DNA from: Parietaria judaica
Lineage: Eukaryota; Streptophyta; Magnoliopsida; Rosales; Urticaceae
Assembly (NCBI GenBank): GCA_954871525.1
Contig: OX940865.1
Span: 11,236,606 to 11,300,605 of the forward strand
Reading direction: 5' to 3'
DNA: 64,000 bases
Part shown: in pieces, positions 10,801 to 25,905 of the stretch
Layout: each line of letters begins with the position of its first letter
Position numbering within the stretch: position 1 is the first letter of the stretch
The notes under the pieces: model-generated
The model's input: the letters and a program-made list of their open reading frames with translations, nothing else
Told to the model about the DNA's origin: nothing
The model's database searches: none
Program-made: the position numbers and the translations under genes

Positions 10801-12160
10801 AATTTGACTTTTAACATATTTGTATCCATTAAAAACTACAAGAGTTTATGAATAACAAATCTTCATTATTTTGCATTTCAAATAAGCAGAGCATTAGTGG
10901 ATATGGTTGACAAAAGATATCTTTATTAGACATATCTCAATAAAAATAAAGAGCTTGAGAATAATTAGTCTTCACTTTATACTTAGGCAGGGGTCTCCAT
11001 TTGTAGTTGTATCGGTTTTAGTTTTAAAATGATCTAGTTTCTATAATTTGATTTTTTTTAAATAAAAATTAAAGATCTTAACTCTTAAATCCAGCATGGT
11101 TTGTACTGAAAATACTGTTTAGGATCAAAATTCAGTCTTACATTCGATTTTGGACTCGGTTGAACTCTTTATTTATAATAAATAAATATCTTATGAAACT
11201 TTATTTTTGTCATTAATAATTTTTATTTTTTATCTTAAACAATACATGAAAAAAAAAGACATTTATTGCTAACATCGACTGGCGAAAAGTGACAGCGCAA
11301 TACTCAAATCGAAAGAGCAGAGCGTCATTCTCTATTCGTGAAAAAAGGATTTAGTACATCGTAACAATATAATTAGATTATATTGTAGGTTCAATTTAAT
11401 TATAGAAGTTACCTTATTATTGCAATAATTCATAATAAAATAATAATTAGTAAATAGGATATTTGATATAAATAAGTCTTTCGAATCGGTTCTTAAAATT
11501 TATAATCAGATACTGAAGATCTTGTTTATGGATTCGGACCCTATTATTCAGTCTTTAGAGACTTTGGTAGAAAACTTTTCGGTCTCTCTAATCGGTCTTT
11601 TGGTTTTCTCGTACACCCCAACGAGATGTGCTCCATTAAAATAGTCACGGTTGAAGAAGACACTCAAATATGCTCCATTTCTTAACAGTAGCAAAAATAT
11701 TTAATTCGGTCAAGTGTCCATTCGAACGGAAGCAGATCATGACAAGTAAGATGGTTGGAGGTAATTCACGAATTTCTCTAATCCGGAACCGCATTCGATG
11801 GGTGCTATAGCCGTCGGCGATTGCGACTGAAAGTATACTTATTTAAGTGAGAAAAAAAATTGACGGTAAAAATACAGTATATCACAAAATTTAGGAATAG
11901 CGTAGATTGCCACGTGGCGCGTCAATTTAAAGTGTTTTTTTTTAATTAAGGAGTGTCAATTGAAAGTTAACAAATAATAAATGGACATTTTTATTTAGTT
12001 GATGTCATAATTTTGTTTTATTTTTGTGCACGGAAAATGTGTTCTCTTTATTGAAGACTTTTCTTTTTTGTTTATGCTGGAAATCACTAAAAGCTTGACA
12101 GCGTTATTGAATGAATGCTCTTGGTGAGACGTTGTTGAGAACTTGAAATAAACTTGCATA
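10801..12160. other. AT-rich intergenic stretch
   Basis: No gene, splice structure or clear repeat boundary recognised. Only short frames broken by stops. Confidence 0.5.
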
Positions 12161-12204
12161 TGTTGTGCTTTTTGGCAACCAAAGAATCTTATGGACACAG
12201 CTGG

Positions 12205-12381
12205 CCTTAGGCATAGGTCGAGCTGCACATTATCCGTCGCCAACCAGGATCGCGACTCGTCACGGTGGTTTCCGGCGCGTCGTGACTCTCGCGATTCCGA
12301 GCTTCCGATCGCGATTCATCGCGACTCCCCCCCCCCTCCCCCCTCTCTCTCTCTCCGTCTCACAGAACTCTCTCTCCGTCT

Positions 12382-12431
<50 letters not shown>

Positions 12432-12545
12432 GCGCGACTCGCCGCGACGCCATACGCCACGACGCGTCGCGACGTTTTTTCTCGCGATTCCGGCGACTTC
12501 GTCGCGACGCGCCACGACGCCGTGGTGTGTAGCTCTAGGCATAGG
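12205..12545. repeat. GC-rich insertion with (CT)n microsatellite
   Basis: A CpG-rich block with repeated CGCGAC motifs ('gcgactcgtcac', 'gcgacgcgtcg') around a (CT)~22 tract at 12387-12430. It contains a duplicated CTCTCTCCGTCTCACAGAA. The block is bracketed by near-identical 'taggcataggt' at 12207-12218 and 12535-12547, which may be insertion borders. The three overlapping frames through it are low-complexity Ser/Leu/Arg and not genes. Confidence 0.5.
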
Positions 12546-13119
12546 TAGGCCCCCGTAAAAACGAGTAAAATAAATTTAGTTAAAAGAGCCTTAAAATTTT
12601 AATAAATATTATTTAACATACACATACTTATATTATATTCGATTAGTGCAGAGGAAGCCTAGTCTTTTTTCGCGCACGAGCTCTTGTGTTCGAGTCATGC
12701 TATATTTTTTTTCATATATCAATTAAAAGTGGCAATTAGAGAGTTCGATACTTCTTTCCACCAATACAAAATGTATAAACTGCTTTTTTTTACTCTTTCT
12801 AAATGAAATATTTTTTTTCTTCATAAAACGCTGATAATTTGACATGATTTTTCTTTATATCTAAAACAAGATACATTCCTATAATAATTGATTAATTATT
12901 CATAAATATGTGATTAAAAAATAAATTTTATAATTCTTAATATTTTTTAAAATGTTCTATATAATTTTTTTCTCCCAATTACTAACATATAATTTTTGAA
13001 TATTTTCTGCTTCACTAAGAATTGAATATTTTAGTACCACATTGCTTGTGTGTGAATTTGATGGCAAAAGTGATTCTGTAACTATGTGTACAAGTAAACT
13101 ATCAATATTCACTAATTAA
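12546..13119. other. AT-rich intergenic stretch
   Basis: No gene seen. A 'gtgttcgagtcatgc' motif near 12690 is B-box-like but no matching A box or tail was found. Confidence 0.4.
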
Positions 13120-13179
13120 GATCTCATGAAAATAAATCCCCTAGAGCCCGATCTCATGAAAATAAATCCCCTAGAGCCC
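13120..13179. repeat. Exact 30-bp tandem duplication
   Basis: Two identical adjacent 30-bp copies starting GATCTCATGAAAATAAATCC, at 13120 and 13150. Non-coding, in the 3' flank of the malic enzyme gene. Confidence 0.85.
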
Positions 13180-13605
13180 CCGAATACTCAAAGCTGACCC
13201 TTGTTTATGGATTTTTTAATAAAATAAATCTTATTACTTTCCGGTACATAATCTTCTGAAAATAGTCCTTAGAAAGTATGTTGGCCACTACGAAGAAAGG
13301 ACCATATCAATATCACTTTCCAAAACTAAAATGTTTTTTTTAATATTTTAATTAAAATGTTGCTCAATGTGATTATTATCAAATCAATCCATTCAAAAAA
13401 GAAGAGAGAAAAAGAAGTAGGAGCACTTTATTAAACTTTGGAAACAAAGCAAAGTACACAATACATGCATATATATACACAAAACACATTTCTTTCAGGC
13501 AATTATTACTCGTCAAACATTGCAAAACCACACAACACAACACACTGCCATTGATGAAGGTAAAAAAACTGCTCCCACGGCAAAGCTTAACCGAGAAGGG
13601 GTTGA

Positions 13606-17413
<3,808 letters not shown>

Positions 17414-18092
17414 TTTCTCGGGAAACAAACACCAAAAGTGGAAGGAGACTCGCTATATTCTCTCTCTCACAAAGTAGCTATGCAATTGCAATGCATGTGT
17501 AATAATAATAATAATAATATGATTGTGTGTATAATATATATGAATATGAGAGTGGAATGTGGCAAAGCCGCTGTAATTAAATAATATTAATTATTTTGCA
17601 AATTGTTGTTTGTCATTAAAGAAGTTTGAACATTATGAGTTATGACTCCCACGAATATTTTATTTTTACATTTATCCACGATCATTATTATTATAGGATT
17701 GTTTTCAGAATATTCTTATATTGCTGGATGGTGATAACTCGTGGATTTTTTTAGTATATACACATGTAATTCAATCAAAGAGACAGAAAAATAATTATCC
17801 TTTCAACTCTTTTTTTTTTTTTGTCTTGTCGGTTCGTTTTTCTTTAAAGAATATTTTTTACTTTTCCAACTATATATTTTTTTTGTTAGTGACGGCGAAG
17901 ATACCTAAATTTTATGACACTATAAAAAATAAAATATTTAGTACTTATATTGCTATTTACTTTTTTATGTTTAAGTAACTATTCAATTTTTTTTATTTTC
18001 TATGATAGTTATATGTCACGTCTTTAATTTATAGTTTTGTCTTATGTAACTCTTCCACTATTTTCACAAAATTTTAAATTATAAATTTCATA
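17414..18092. other. Malic enzyme 5' flank and AT-rich spacer
   Basis: CT-rich 5'-UTR-like tract directly upstream of the start, a (TAA)n microsatellite near 17499-17519, then AT-rich DNA with T-runs. No gene recognised. The frame at 17721-17978 is AT-rich Phe/Ile/Lys sequence without homology I can name. Confidence 0.5.
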
Positions 18093-18097
18093 TTATA

Positions 18098-19148
18098 TGT
18101 TGATGCAGAAAAAAATGCTTCAATCCATTAGCGGCTCAATTGCTCGTGTTGGGCCGGGCTTTAACGTCGTCTTGTGGATCTGGGCAAAATTCCCCTAAGT
18201 CGGGCCCCTCGTCTTGAATTGTGGGCCCAGACTCGTGTCCCCAGGCTATACCCTCAGCCGCGCAATGGACTGGGGGGATAGACTGGACACCGCGTAGAAC
18301 TGGTCCTATCAGGCGGGCCAAGAACCGAGTAGGAATTTCGCCAGAGCTTCCGCTTCCGTTGGATTTTTCTCTTCCGGGACCTGACAAAATAATACCGCGG
18401 TCAGGGAGAAACGGGGGTTTTGCCCCCCGATTCACCTCCGACGCTCAACATTAGCGGGGTATTTGAGTGAATATCGGTTTTTGGAAATCTCGAGAGAGTT
18501 TTGGGAGTGTTTGAGGCGTTTCCCAAGTGCTTGGTCGAGTGAAAATTCTGTTGTGTTTTGAGGAGATCCGAGCTCCTATTTATAGGAAAAAACCCGGATC
18601 TTGTTTTGAATTTATCTCTTCATCCGGGAGGCCCCCGGGGAAAAATTATATGTTTTTCTAACTCCCCGGGATGTGGCCAATCCATTGCCGCAAACATCTC
18701 GGCAATCGGAGCAACGACGCGCCCTCACGCGCGGCCGGAAGGCGGCGGACTCAGCAAACTTTGGCTCCAAGTTTTGCTGACTCAGCGTCCACGTGTCACG
18801 CTGTGGTTGGCTGAGGCGTTTCCCTCGCGCCCAGTGGCGTGCTGACACGTGGCTGGGTCAGCTTTGACCCTTGTGGGCCTTGCAGAAGGGCGATGGGGCC
18901 CACCCGGGGGTCCCGGAGGGCCCTCGGAGGCCTCGGGTGGTCCCCGAGGCCGATTTTCGCAAACATTATGTCGTTTTTGGGTGTTTTGATATTTTTGGGA
19001 TCATCGGGAACCTTCGTTTTTCGAAAACGGACCTCCGGTCAATATTTTAGGCGAAATTCACCATAATTAATAAAAGAAGAATTATCATGAATAATTCTCG
19101 CTTTTGTTAATTAAACAAGAAATCAATCGTGCAAAAATACCCGTAACA
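18098..19148. mobile_element. Solo LTR (1051 bp) with 5-bp TSD TTATA
   Basis: Starts TGTTGATGCAGAAAAA and ends AAAATACCCGTAACA, the TG...CA borders of an LTR. It is flanked by TTATA at 18093-18097 and 19149-19153. Contains CTCCTATTTATAGGAAAA (18571-18588), matching the TATTTATAG box in the other two solo LTRs. GC-rich, with no primer-binding site or internal domain beside it, so it is a solo LTR left by unequal recombination. Short frames inside are not genes. Its right duplication is shared with that of the adjoining MULE. Confidence 0.85.
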
Positions 19149-19375
19149 TTATATAAGGGAAACTTGCAAAAATAGCCTAAAATAACATCATAATTGAAAT
19201 TTTGAACCATATTGAAAAAATAAGTGCTTCTAAACTTTGCCCAATTTTAGACAAATTTACCCGTAATTAATTAACACCACTTCATTTAACCCAAATAATG
19301 AATTTGGGACTTTTACCATTTTTTTGCCCTAATCCCCCCGACCTCTCCTCCCGACCTCTCCCCCCGACCTCTCCT

Positions 19376-19495
19376 CGCGTGGACTCAGCCCAAACCTCTC
19401 CTCCCGCTCTTCTTTCTCCCTCGCGTGGACTCAGCCCAAACCTCTCCTCCCGCTCTTCTTTCTCCCTCGGGTTGACTCAGCCCAAACCTCTCAAA
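19376..19495. repeat. 46-bp tandem repeat in the left subterminal MULE region
   Basis: About 2.6 copies of a C/T-rich unit containing GTGGACTCAGCCCAAACC and CCTCTCCTCCCGCTCTTC. It lies just inside the left terminal repeat. Several AAACCCTA-like (TAGGGTTT) motifs follow at 19740-19860. Confidence 0.7.
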
Positions 19496-20040
19496 ATCAG
19501 ACCCTCACTCTCATCGCCTCGGCTGGACTCGGAGCGCCCGGACTCGCCTCGCCGCGCCTGAAGGTTGCCTCCGGCAAGGTCGTCGCTTGGACTCGCCTCG
19601 CAACCTTGACTCGCCTGGACTCACCTTTCAACCAAGGTCATCTCTCTTTCTCTCTGATTTTCTACTGTTGTCACTCCTCCATGCTTTGGGGGCTGGTTTC
19701 CGACTTCCATTTCTCTGTATCAGAAGTTTGATTTACAATGTTAGGGCTTTCAAAGTATGATTTAGGGTTTGATTTGCATTTAGAATTAGTATGGAAGTTG
19801 CATTTAGGGTCTCGTGGGTTGATGCTGTGTTTAGGAATCGGTATTTAGGGTTTAGGAAGGGCTTGAAGTTGTGAATCATTTGTAGTGGAACTCGTGCATT
19901 CCATCAGTTTGATAAAATGTCTTAATTAGGGTCTGTTTTACAGGGGAAAAACCTGTTTTTTAGGGCAGTTTTGTAGTGGAACTTATGTATTTTTAGGGCA
20001 GTTTTATCGATTATTTATCATGTTTTATTTGCATTATGAT

Positions 20041-22560
20041 TCGCAGATAGATTGCGTAGTTGGTGAAACCGAGCGACATTCACAGCGACAACGAGTGTGG
20101 TACCGCGGAAGTACTCGTTTAGACAACATCATCAAGTCTTTCCGAGAACATAGTTTGTTGGATAGGGTGCTTGCGACTCCGTTCGGCCAATTCTTTATAG
20201 AGCCCCGTCCAAAATTTTCGGGTGCACTGGTCCATCAAGTTCTTTGTCGAAGAATTGCGTCTCCCAGTTCTGATGAACTTCTCTTCAAATTCAACAAGGT
20301 TATATGTAAATTTGGCCGTCGTGAGCTTGCTGCCATCACCGGCTTAAAATTCAACGACGAAGCGAAGAAAAAACGGCCGAATTCACAGAAAATTTTATTG
20401 GCTTCTTGTTTCCCCAACGATAAAAAAAAATAACGTATAGCGATTTGGAGAAGACGTTGATGGAGTGCACTGACCCCGAAGATATATACAAGCTAGGCCT
20501 TTGTTGTTTCGTTGAGGGGGATGCTTCTGGGGACGCCACCGGATAAGTTTGTCCAGAACGAGTACTTGGAAGATGTGGATGACGTGGATTACTTTTTATC
20601 CAAACCATGGGGCGAGTTGGTTTGGAATGCATCCGCCAAGTCCTTTTGCCGGGAAATTAAGAAAGGCAAAGTAAAATCCAAAGGCGCTGGCAAATACCCC
20701 AAATACGAGTTGGCCGGATACGCCCCGATGCTTCAAGCCTAGGCGTGCAAAGTGGTTCCGTATCTGGAAACCCTTGGTTCTACCATGAAACAAATGTCTT
20801 CGATTGCAGTGGGTAATGCGCTCGACGATGACAATGTAAGTTTTCGTAATTTTTTTAGTTATTTCGAGGACAATTTCGAGAATTTTTTATAGCTAAGTTA
20901 GTGTGTTTTTTTGTTTTTAATGTATGAAGGTGGAGGTGCTCCTTTTCATTGTAGCAGGGCGTGAAGAGGAGAACAAGTCACCTTCAAATGGCGTTTCGTC
21001 ATCTACCCCCACTCCACCGCGAATGCAAACACGGTCTAGAGATAGACTGGAAACTGAGGTAACGCTGCCCCCTCGTAGCTCAGAAGAGTCCTCAAGCATA
21101 ATCAAGATGCTTGATGACATTAAGAAAAAACAAGATGCCAAAGCTGCAAAATTTGACGAATTTTTAAGGAAACACGAAGTGTAAGAGGCAAATATCCTTG
21201 AATTGGTACGTTATATTTATAACTGTACTATTATTATGTATAAGTTTACCAATAGCTGAATTTATTGTACTTTTTTATTTTGCAGACCAAGAAAACAAGC
21301 ATAATTTTCAAGATTGTTCGTGACTTTGTGGAGTATAATCCCCATCTCAAAGAAACACTGATCCCCAAGAAACACATACCTACCGAAACACATATTCCAC
21401 CCCTAAAACCCGATCCGACACAAACCGACCTAGCCACCGGGCGCAGCCCGAAGAGATCAAAACCGAGCCCTAAAGAAAGCATATCCCCGAGTCCCAAGAA
21501 ATCCGACCCATCTCCGGACCCAAGCCCACGAAAACAGTACTCGACAAGAAGCACGACCCCCAAGAAATCAGTTGGTAGTCCCAGAACAAGCAAAGAAACC
21601 CGAAGCCCCAAGAAAGCCGTTGGTAGTCCCGGGACAAGCAAAAATGCACGAAGCCCCAAGAAAGTCGTTGCAATAAAGATCCCAAAACTTGTTAGCGCTC
21701 GGAAAGGGGTTATCTTGACGCAATCTCAGCCATCTCCGCAATCTCAGCCATCTCAGGGATCTCCGAGTGAAAACATAATGTTGGATGCATTGCTTCATGA
21801 GATGGAGCACCAAGATACGAACCAGCCTTCTCAAGAAATAGTTGTCTCTTCCCTTGTTCCGATACCAGTGCAAATAGTAGTTCCAATCGAGATTGCGGAC
21901 GACTCGCCCTTGATGGAGACACCACCGACGAAGAGGAAAAGGAAGGCACCAAACATGGAAGACTTTACCAACCCGGACACTGAGACACTGAAAAGAAGAT
22001 CGGAACCGTACGTGTTCCAAGTCGTCGTACCGCCTTCCAAGAGTCATCTCACCGCATTGAAAAGGTGGATTAAACAAGGGACGCCCGAAAAGTGGATGTG
22101 CATACACGGAGAGGCGTCTGGAAGCTGGTTTAATGAACTACTAACGCCACGTACATGGATTAATACTACGGTATTTTCTGAACTTTGCAATACTTGTTTT
22201 TTCAGTTGATGTAGGACAATATTTCTGTAAAACGAGGGACAATTATTGTCTAAACCAGGGACAATTTGGTTTGGACAGTTTATCTTTAATTATTGGTTAT
22301 ACTTTGTCTTTTTGCAGCACATTGATGCAGTGATGTGTTTGTTTCGTCGTCGTCGTCGAAGTGTGTATTTCAAAGGATATAAACAACATATCACTTGCAT
22401 GTGTCCCCATTGGACGAGCTCGCTTATGGAGAAGATGCAACGATGGAAAAAGGACCCAAGTTGCGATCCTAAACTAGTCCAGATGAAATGGGCTGTAACC
22501 GGAGATCCTGAATTTGCGCATGCAAGCTGGAGAAATTTGGACACGTATGTTTTGTTGTGA
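20041..22560 (+). pseudogene. DUF1985 / Ulp1-protease-like MULE gene, decayed and 3'-truncated
   Basis: Fragments in order. 20020-20433 encodes RGSTRLDNIIKSFREHSLLD...FGRRELAAITGL. The next segment (SDLEKTLMECTDPEDIYKLG) follows after a frameshift at an A-run near 20424-20432. Then comes LEDVDDVDYFLSKPWGELVW after a second shift at a G-run near 20516-20520. A TAG stop falls near 20740 where the frame otherwise continues (ACKVVPYLETLG). Together these resemble DUF1985. Frame 21265-22209 is a Ser/Pro/Lys-rich linker (SPKK-type repeats) ending RTWINTT. Spliced from the AG at 22317-22318, the next exon reads HIDAVMCLFRRRRR...WRNLDTYVLL and stops at 22560. HIDA...W..LD is how the Ulp1-like (C48) domain of such genes begins, but the catalytic His-Asp-Cys part is absent. 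The gene cannot make a full protease. Confidence 0.7.
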
Positions 22561-24636
22561 ATGTCCGAGAAACGCATTCACACTCTTTTGTCCTTAGGTC
22601 TACAACAAAACTGCCCGACGGTGTAATGACTTCGAATTGAAGCATATCGAGATTATGAATTGTTAACGACCGCGCTGCATCAAGTGTGTCTTTCAACTCT
22701 TTCTCGAACTTGGGTACAAGAGTTGAAAGGTTATTTTGACCTAGGGTTCGCTTTTCATAAAACCAATGTTGGAGAGTAAACCGAAGGTATTCAAACATAT
22801 TTGTTATCGGAAATGTCCTAGCAATCTTAAGAACAGAGTTAGAACTTTTCGCATAATTACTCGTCATGGCGTCGTACCTGTGACCGCCGAAATGAATACG
22901 TGTCCAATATGGAAAGCCAATTTCTTCCATATATACTGCTACATCTGGGAAATGGTTCCTCAACAAGTTCCAGTAGTATTCAAAGTCGCTCGTCCGAAAA
23001 GCGTACGCGGCATTAAACACCAATTTGTTCGGAGCTTCACTTTTAAAAATATGGATGATGTTCCTTTTGAGGTGGACCCAACAAAAACCGTGATGAGCAT
23101 GAGAGAAAACGGTATTCACCGCAAAAATTATACTATCGTGCCTATCGGAAATAATGACTAGATCTTCAACGGGCCCGATGGCTTCCTTTAACTTCGTCAG
23201 AAAATAAATCCAAGAGTCATGGTCTTCAATATCCACAACTCCATACGGGATAGGAAACAATTTTGTTTCACCATCAAGTGCGACTGCCGTTAACAATTGC
23301 CCACCGTACTTGCTCTTTATGTAGGTTCCATCAACACATATCAATGGCCGACACGTTTTAAATCCTTGTAAACAAACTCCAACGGCAGCAAAGGCATATT
23401 TGAAACGACCTCCTTCTATCACAAAATCAGTTACCGATCCCAAATTCTTTTCCTTCATCACATGCAAGTAGCGCGGTAACTTCGAGTACGAATCCTCGGG
23501 TGTGCCCATTGCGCATGCCATGGATTTTTCTTTGCATATCCAGGCCTTTTCATATGTTAGCTCAACACCATAATGCTTTTTCAAATCTTCTTGTAAAGCC
23601 TTTGGCGTGAACGGTGAGCCCGTAGTGGAAAACTTATCCTTATAAATCTGCCCAACAACTCGGGGAGCTACTTGCTTATGCTCTAGCTGACAACGATCAA
23701 GGGAGCAAGTATGCTCGTGGACAAACCAAGTTATCTTATACAATGGTGCGGTTTTAATAACTACCCGCGAATTCAATTTCCACGTGCATGTATTGTCCTT
23801 GCACCTCACATGCCATACTTCCGGGTTAGACTCGGACACTCTAAACTGAAAGTTTTTTTCAATCGCGTGAATAGAAAGTTTAGTCTGCAACTCTTTCAAA
23901 TTTTTATATATTTTTCCCTCTGAAAACTCAAACAGTGTACCTTTACACGACGAGTCGAGATGTGAATGTAAATCCTCCGCATAGAACCGCGGGTCAACCC
24001 ATAAACTATCATCCACATCTTGCGTCGCTTTCGGGAAATTCTCCGGCACATGACTTCGGGGATCGGAAGAAGATGGAAACTTGTGCACGGGTCTTCGGGG
24101 CTGTGAAAAGGATGGGAACTCGAGCATGTACTTTGGGGATTTGTAGCGGACGGGAACTCAGGGACGGGACATCGAGGCTGTGAAGATGATGGGAACTCGA
24201 GCACGGGACTTCGCTGTCTTCCAGATGATGGAAAATCAAGGACTAGTTGGACATCAATGTCCACGATGTCATCATTGTGGTCTGCTAGATGAACTTCGTG
24301 AGTAACATTTTCTTCATACCGCTCTGAAGATGGCATTACAATTAGCTTTTTCAATACCGGAGTTACGTAGAGTATGTTCTTTCCACGACGGACAATGTCA
24401 AGTATTTGACAATCAACATCCAACTCAACAGGTCGACATCCGTGCTGCAACAGTTTTATCTCGATTCTGAGATCATACACCCGCTCATCCACACCAACTT
24501 TTTCATACAACTGATCCATCAATTGGGTGTGACTAATGTCCATCGGCGCTAAGAAAAAACTATTCTTCGCATTGGTGTAGTTCCACTTCTCATTTTCAAG
24601 AACCCACTCGCCATCATGTTCGAGATATACATCCAA
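22469..24636 (-). pseudogene. MuDR-type MULE transposase, one frameshift and altered C-terminus
   Basis: The N-terminal frame (24636 downward) starts MDVYLEHDGEWVLENEKWNY and ends in a Pro/Ser repeat (EFPSSSQPRCPVPEFPSATN). The same repeat resumes in another frame (start 24127, MLEFPSFSQPRRPVHKFPSS), so a 1-2 nt indel lies near 24130-24150. The 552-aa main frame has the DNA-binding region (LQTKLSIHAIEKNFQFRVSE, KDNTCTWKL), the DDE catalytic core (ICVDGTYIKSKYGG; LVIISDRHDSI; HHGFCWVHLKRNI) and the start of a SWIM zinc finger (TKECECV). After RTF the frame runs into the antisense of the Ulp1-like gene, so the second half of the CxC...CxH finger is lost. This agrees with an internal deletion fusing the two convergent genes. 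The long open core suggests recent inactivation. Confidence 0.75.
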
Positions 24637-24847
24637 ATCTGTTTCACACGAAAGTATAAAATGAATTAAGAAAAAGCAAGAACAATCATAAATAAAAGGA
24701 CATAAATAAGGATCAAATCATACACATTGGTTTTGACGTTATGCCGATGAGAATATGACAATGTTGATAAGAAACTCCAAACGAAAATCTGAAACAAGAG
24801 AGGAGAATGTTAATCATACAACCTCCAAGAAAACTGCCACAAATCTG

Positions 24848-25262
24848 TCCCTAAATTACCAAAAACTGTCCTCAAATTTTAAATTACTGTCCCCAAGGAT
24901 CATAAGAAACTGTCCCATGAATATTACTCATACAACCTTCAAGCGAATTGCCCAAAACTGTCCCTAAATTACCAAAAACTGTCACCAAAATGCTAATTAC
25001 TGTCCCCAAGGGTCATAAGAAATTGTCCCATGAATATTACTCATACAACCTTCAAGCGAATTGCCCAGAACTGTCCCGAAATTACCAAAAATTGTCCCCA
25101 AAATGCTAATTACTGTCCCCAAGGATCATAAGACACTGTCCCATGAATATTACTCATCCAACCTTCAAGCGAATTACCCAGAACTGTCCCGAAATTACCG
25201 AAAATTGTCCCCAAAATGCTAATTATTGTCCCCGAAATCGGAAGAAACTGTCCCAATTCGTC
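24848..25262. repeat. 113-bp tandem repeat, ~3.7 copies, in the MULE
   Basis: Units begin at about 24848, 24959, 25072 and 25185 and share CTGTCCCTAAATTACC, ACTGTCCCCAAGG.TCATAAG and CATGAATATTACTCAT. Within each unit ACTGTCCC recurs three to four times. The array lies upstream of the transposase gene and inside the right terminal repeat. Confidence 0.8.
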
Positions 25263-25905
25263 AACATTGATCCCCTTAACCTCCCAAGCCCACGCCAAAA
25301 ACTGTAACAAAGCTCCTAACAAAGACTTCCAGGAAAAAAAACCTAAACTTCATGCAACTTAATGAAGAAAAATACCAAAACTAACAAGGATTCCATAGCC
25401 TAACTTAATGAAGAAAAATAAACCCTAGAATAAAAGCAAACCAACCAAAAATCAAACCAAGCTAAATCAATCAAAAGAATCAAAGAGAAAACGAACGAAC
25501 CTCACGCAAAATCAAACAAAAATGAGCGAAAGGAGAAGGGAGACTGATGGCGGACTCGCGACGGAGGCACGTGGTTCGGTGGTCGGAAGATGTTTGGGTC
25601 CGAGGTGTTGCTTGAGTTTTGTGTTGGTTCGAGTTCTGTGTGGGTCGAGTTCTTTGTTGCTTGCCTTGGTCGAGTGGGTCGAGTTCTGTGTGGGTGTGGG
25701 ATGGGAAGGGAAGACACGGGAAGGAGGAGAGGATAGAGAAGGAAATGGCAAATTAATTGGGTTAATTAATGTGGGTGTTAATTAATTAAGGGTAAATTCG
25801 TCATAAAATTGGGGAAAGTTTAGAAACACTTATTTTCTCAATATGGTTCAAAACTTCAATTATGGTGTTTTTTTAGGCTATTTTTGCAAGTTTCCCTTAT
25901 ATAAA

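Larger units (their letters stand above)
19157..25896. mobile_element. Mutator-like element (MULE), 6.7 kb, with transposase and ULP-like cargo
   Basis: Terminal inverted repeats of about 145 bp. 19157 onward reads GGGAAACTTGCAAAAATAGC, and the reverse complement from 25896 reads the same, with matches continuing through AATTGAA.TTTTGAACCATA and TTAATTAACACC. It is flanked by a direct 8-bp TTATATAA (19149-19156 and 25897-25904). MULEs usually give 9 bp; the ninth base does not match. It carries a MuDR-type transposase gene on the minus strand and a decayed DUF1985/Ulp1-like gene on the plus strand, converging near 22.5 kb. That gene pair is known from Kaonashi-type MULEs of Arabidopsis. It also has GC-rich subterminal tandem repeats at the left and a 113-bp tandem repeat at the right. 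Confidence 0.9.

Noticed and set aside
12165..12548. Overlapping open frames of 113-127 codons on + and 66 on -
   Set aside because: They run through the (CT)n and CGCGAC repeats, are low-complexity and have no family likeness.
18136..19066. Several 75-99-codon frames
   Set aside because: All are inside the GC-rich solo LTR, on both strands, with no domain.
19740..19860. Interstitial telomere-like TTTAGGG motifs
   Set aside because: Scattered single motifs, not a tandem run; more like telo-boxes or chance in a 5' leader.
21568..22107. 179-codon minus-strand frame
   Set aside because: Antisense shadow of the Ser/Pro/Lys-rich linker of the ULP-like gene.
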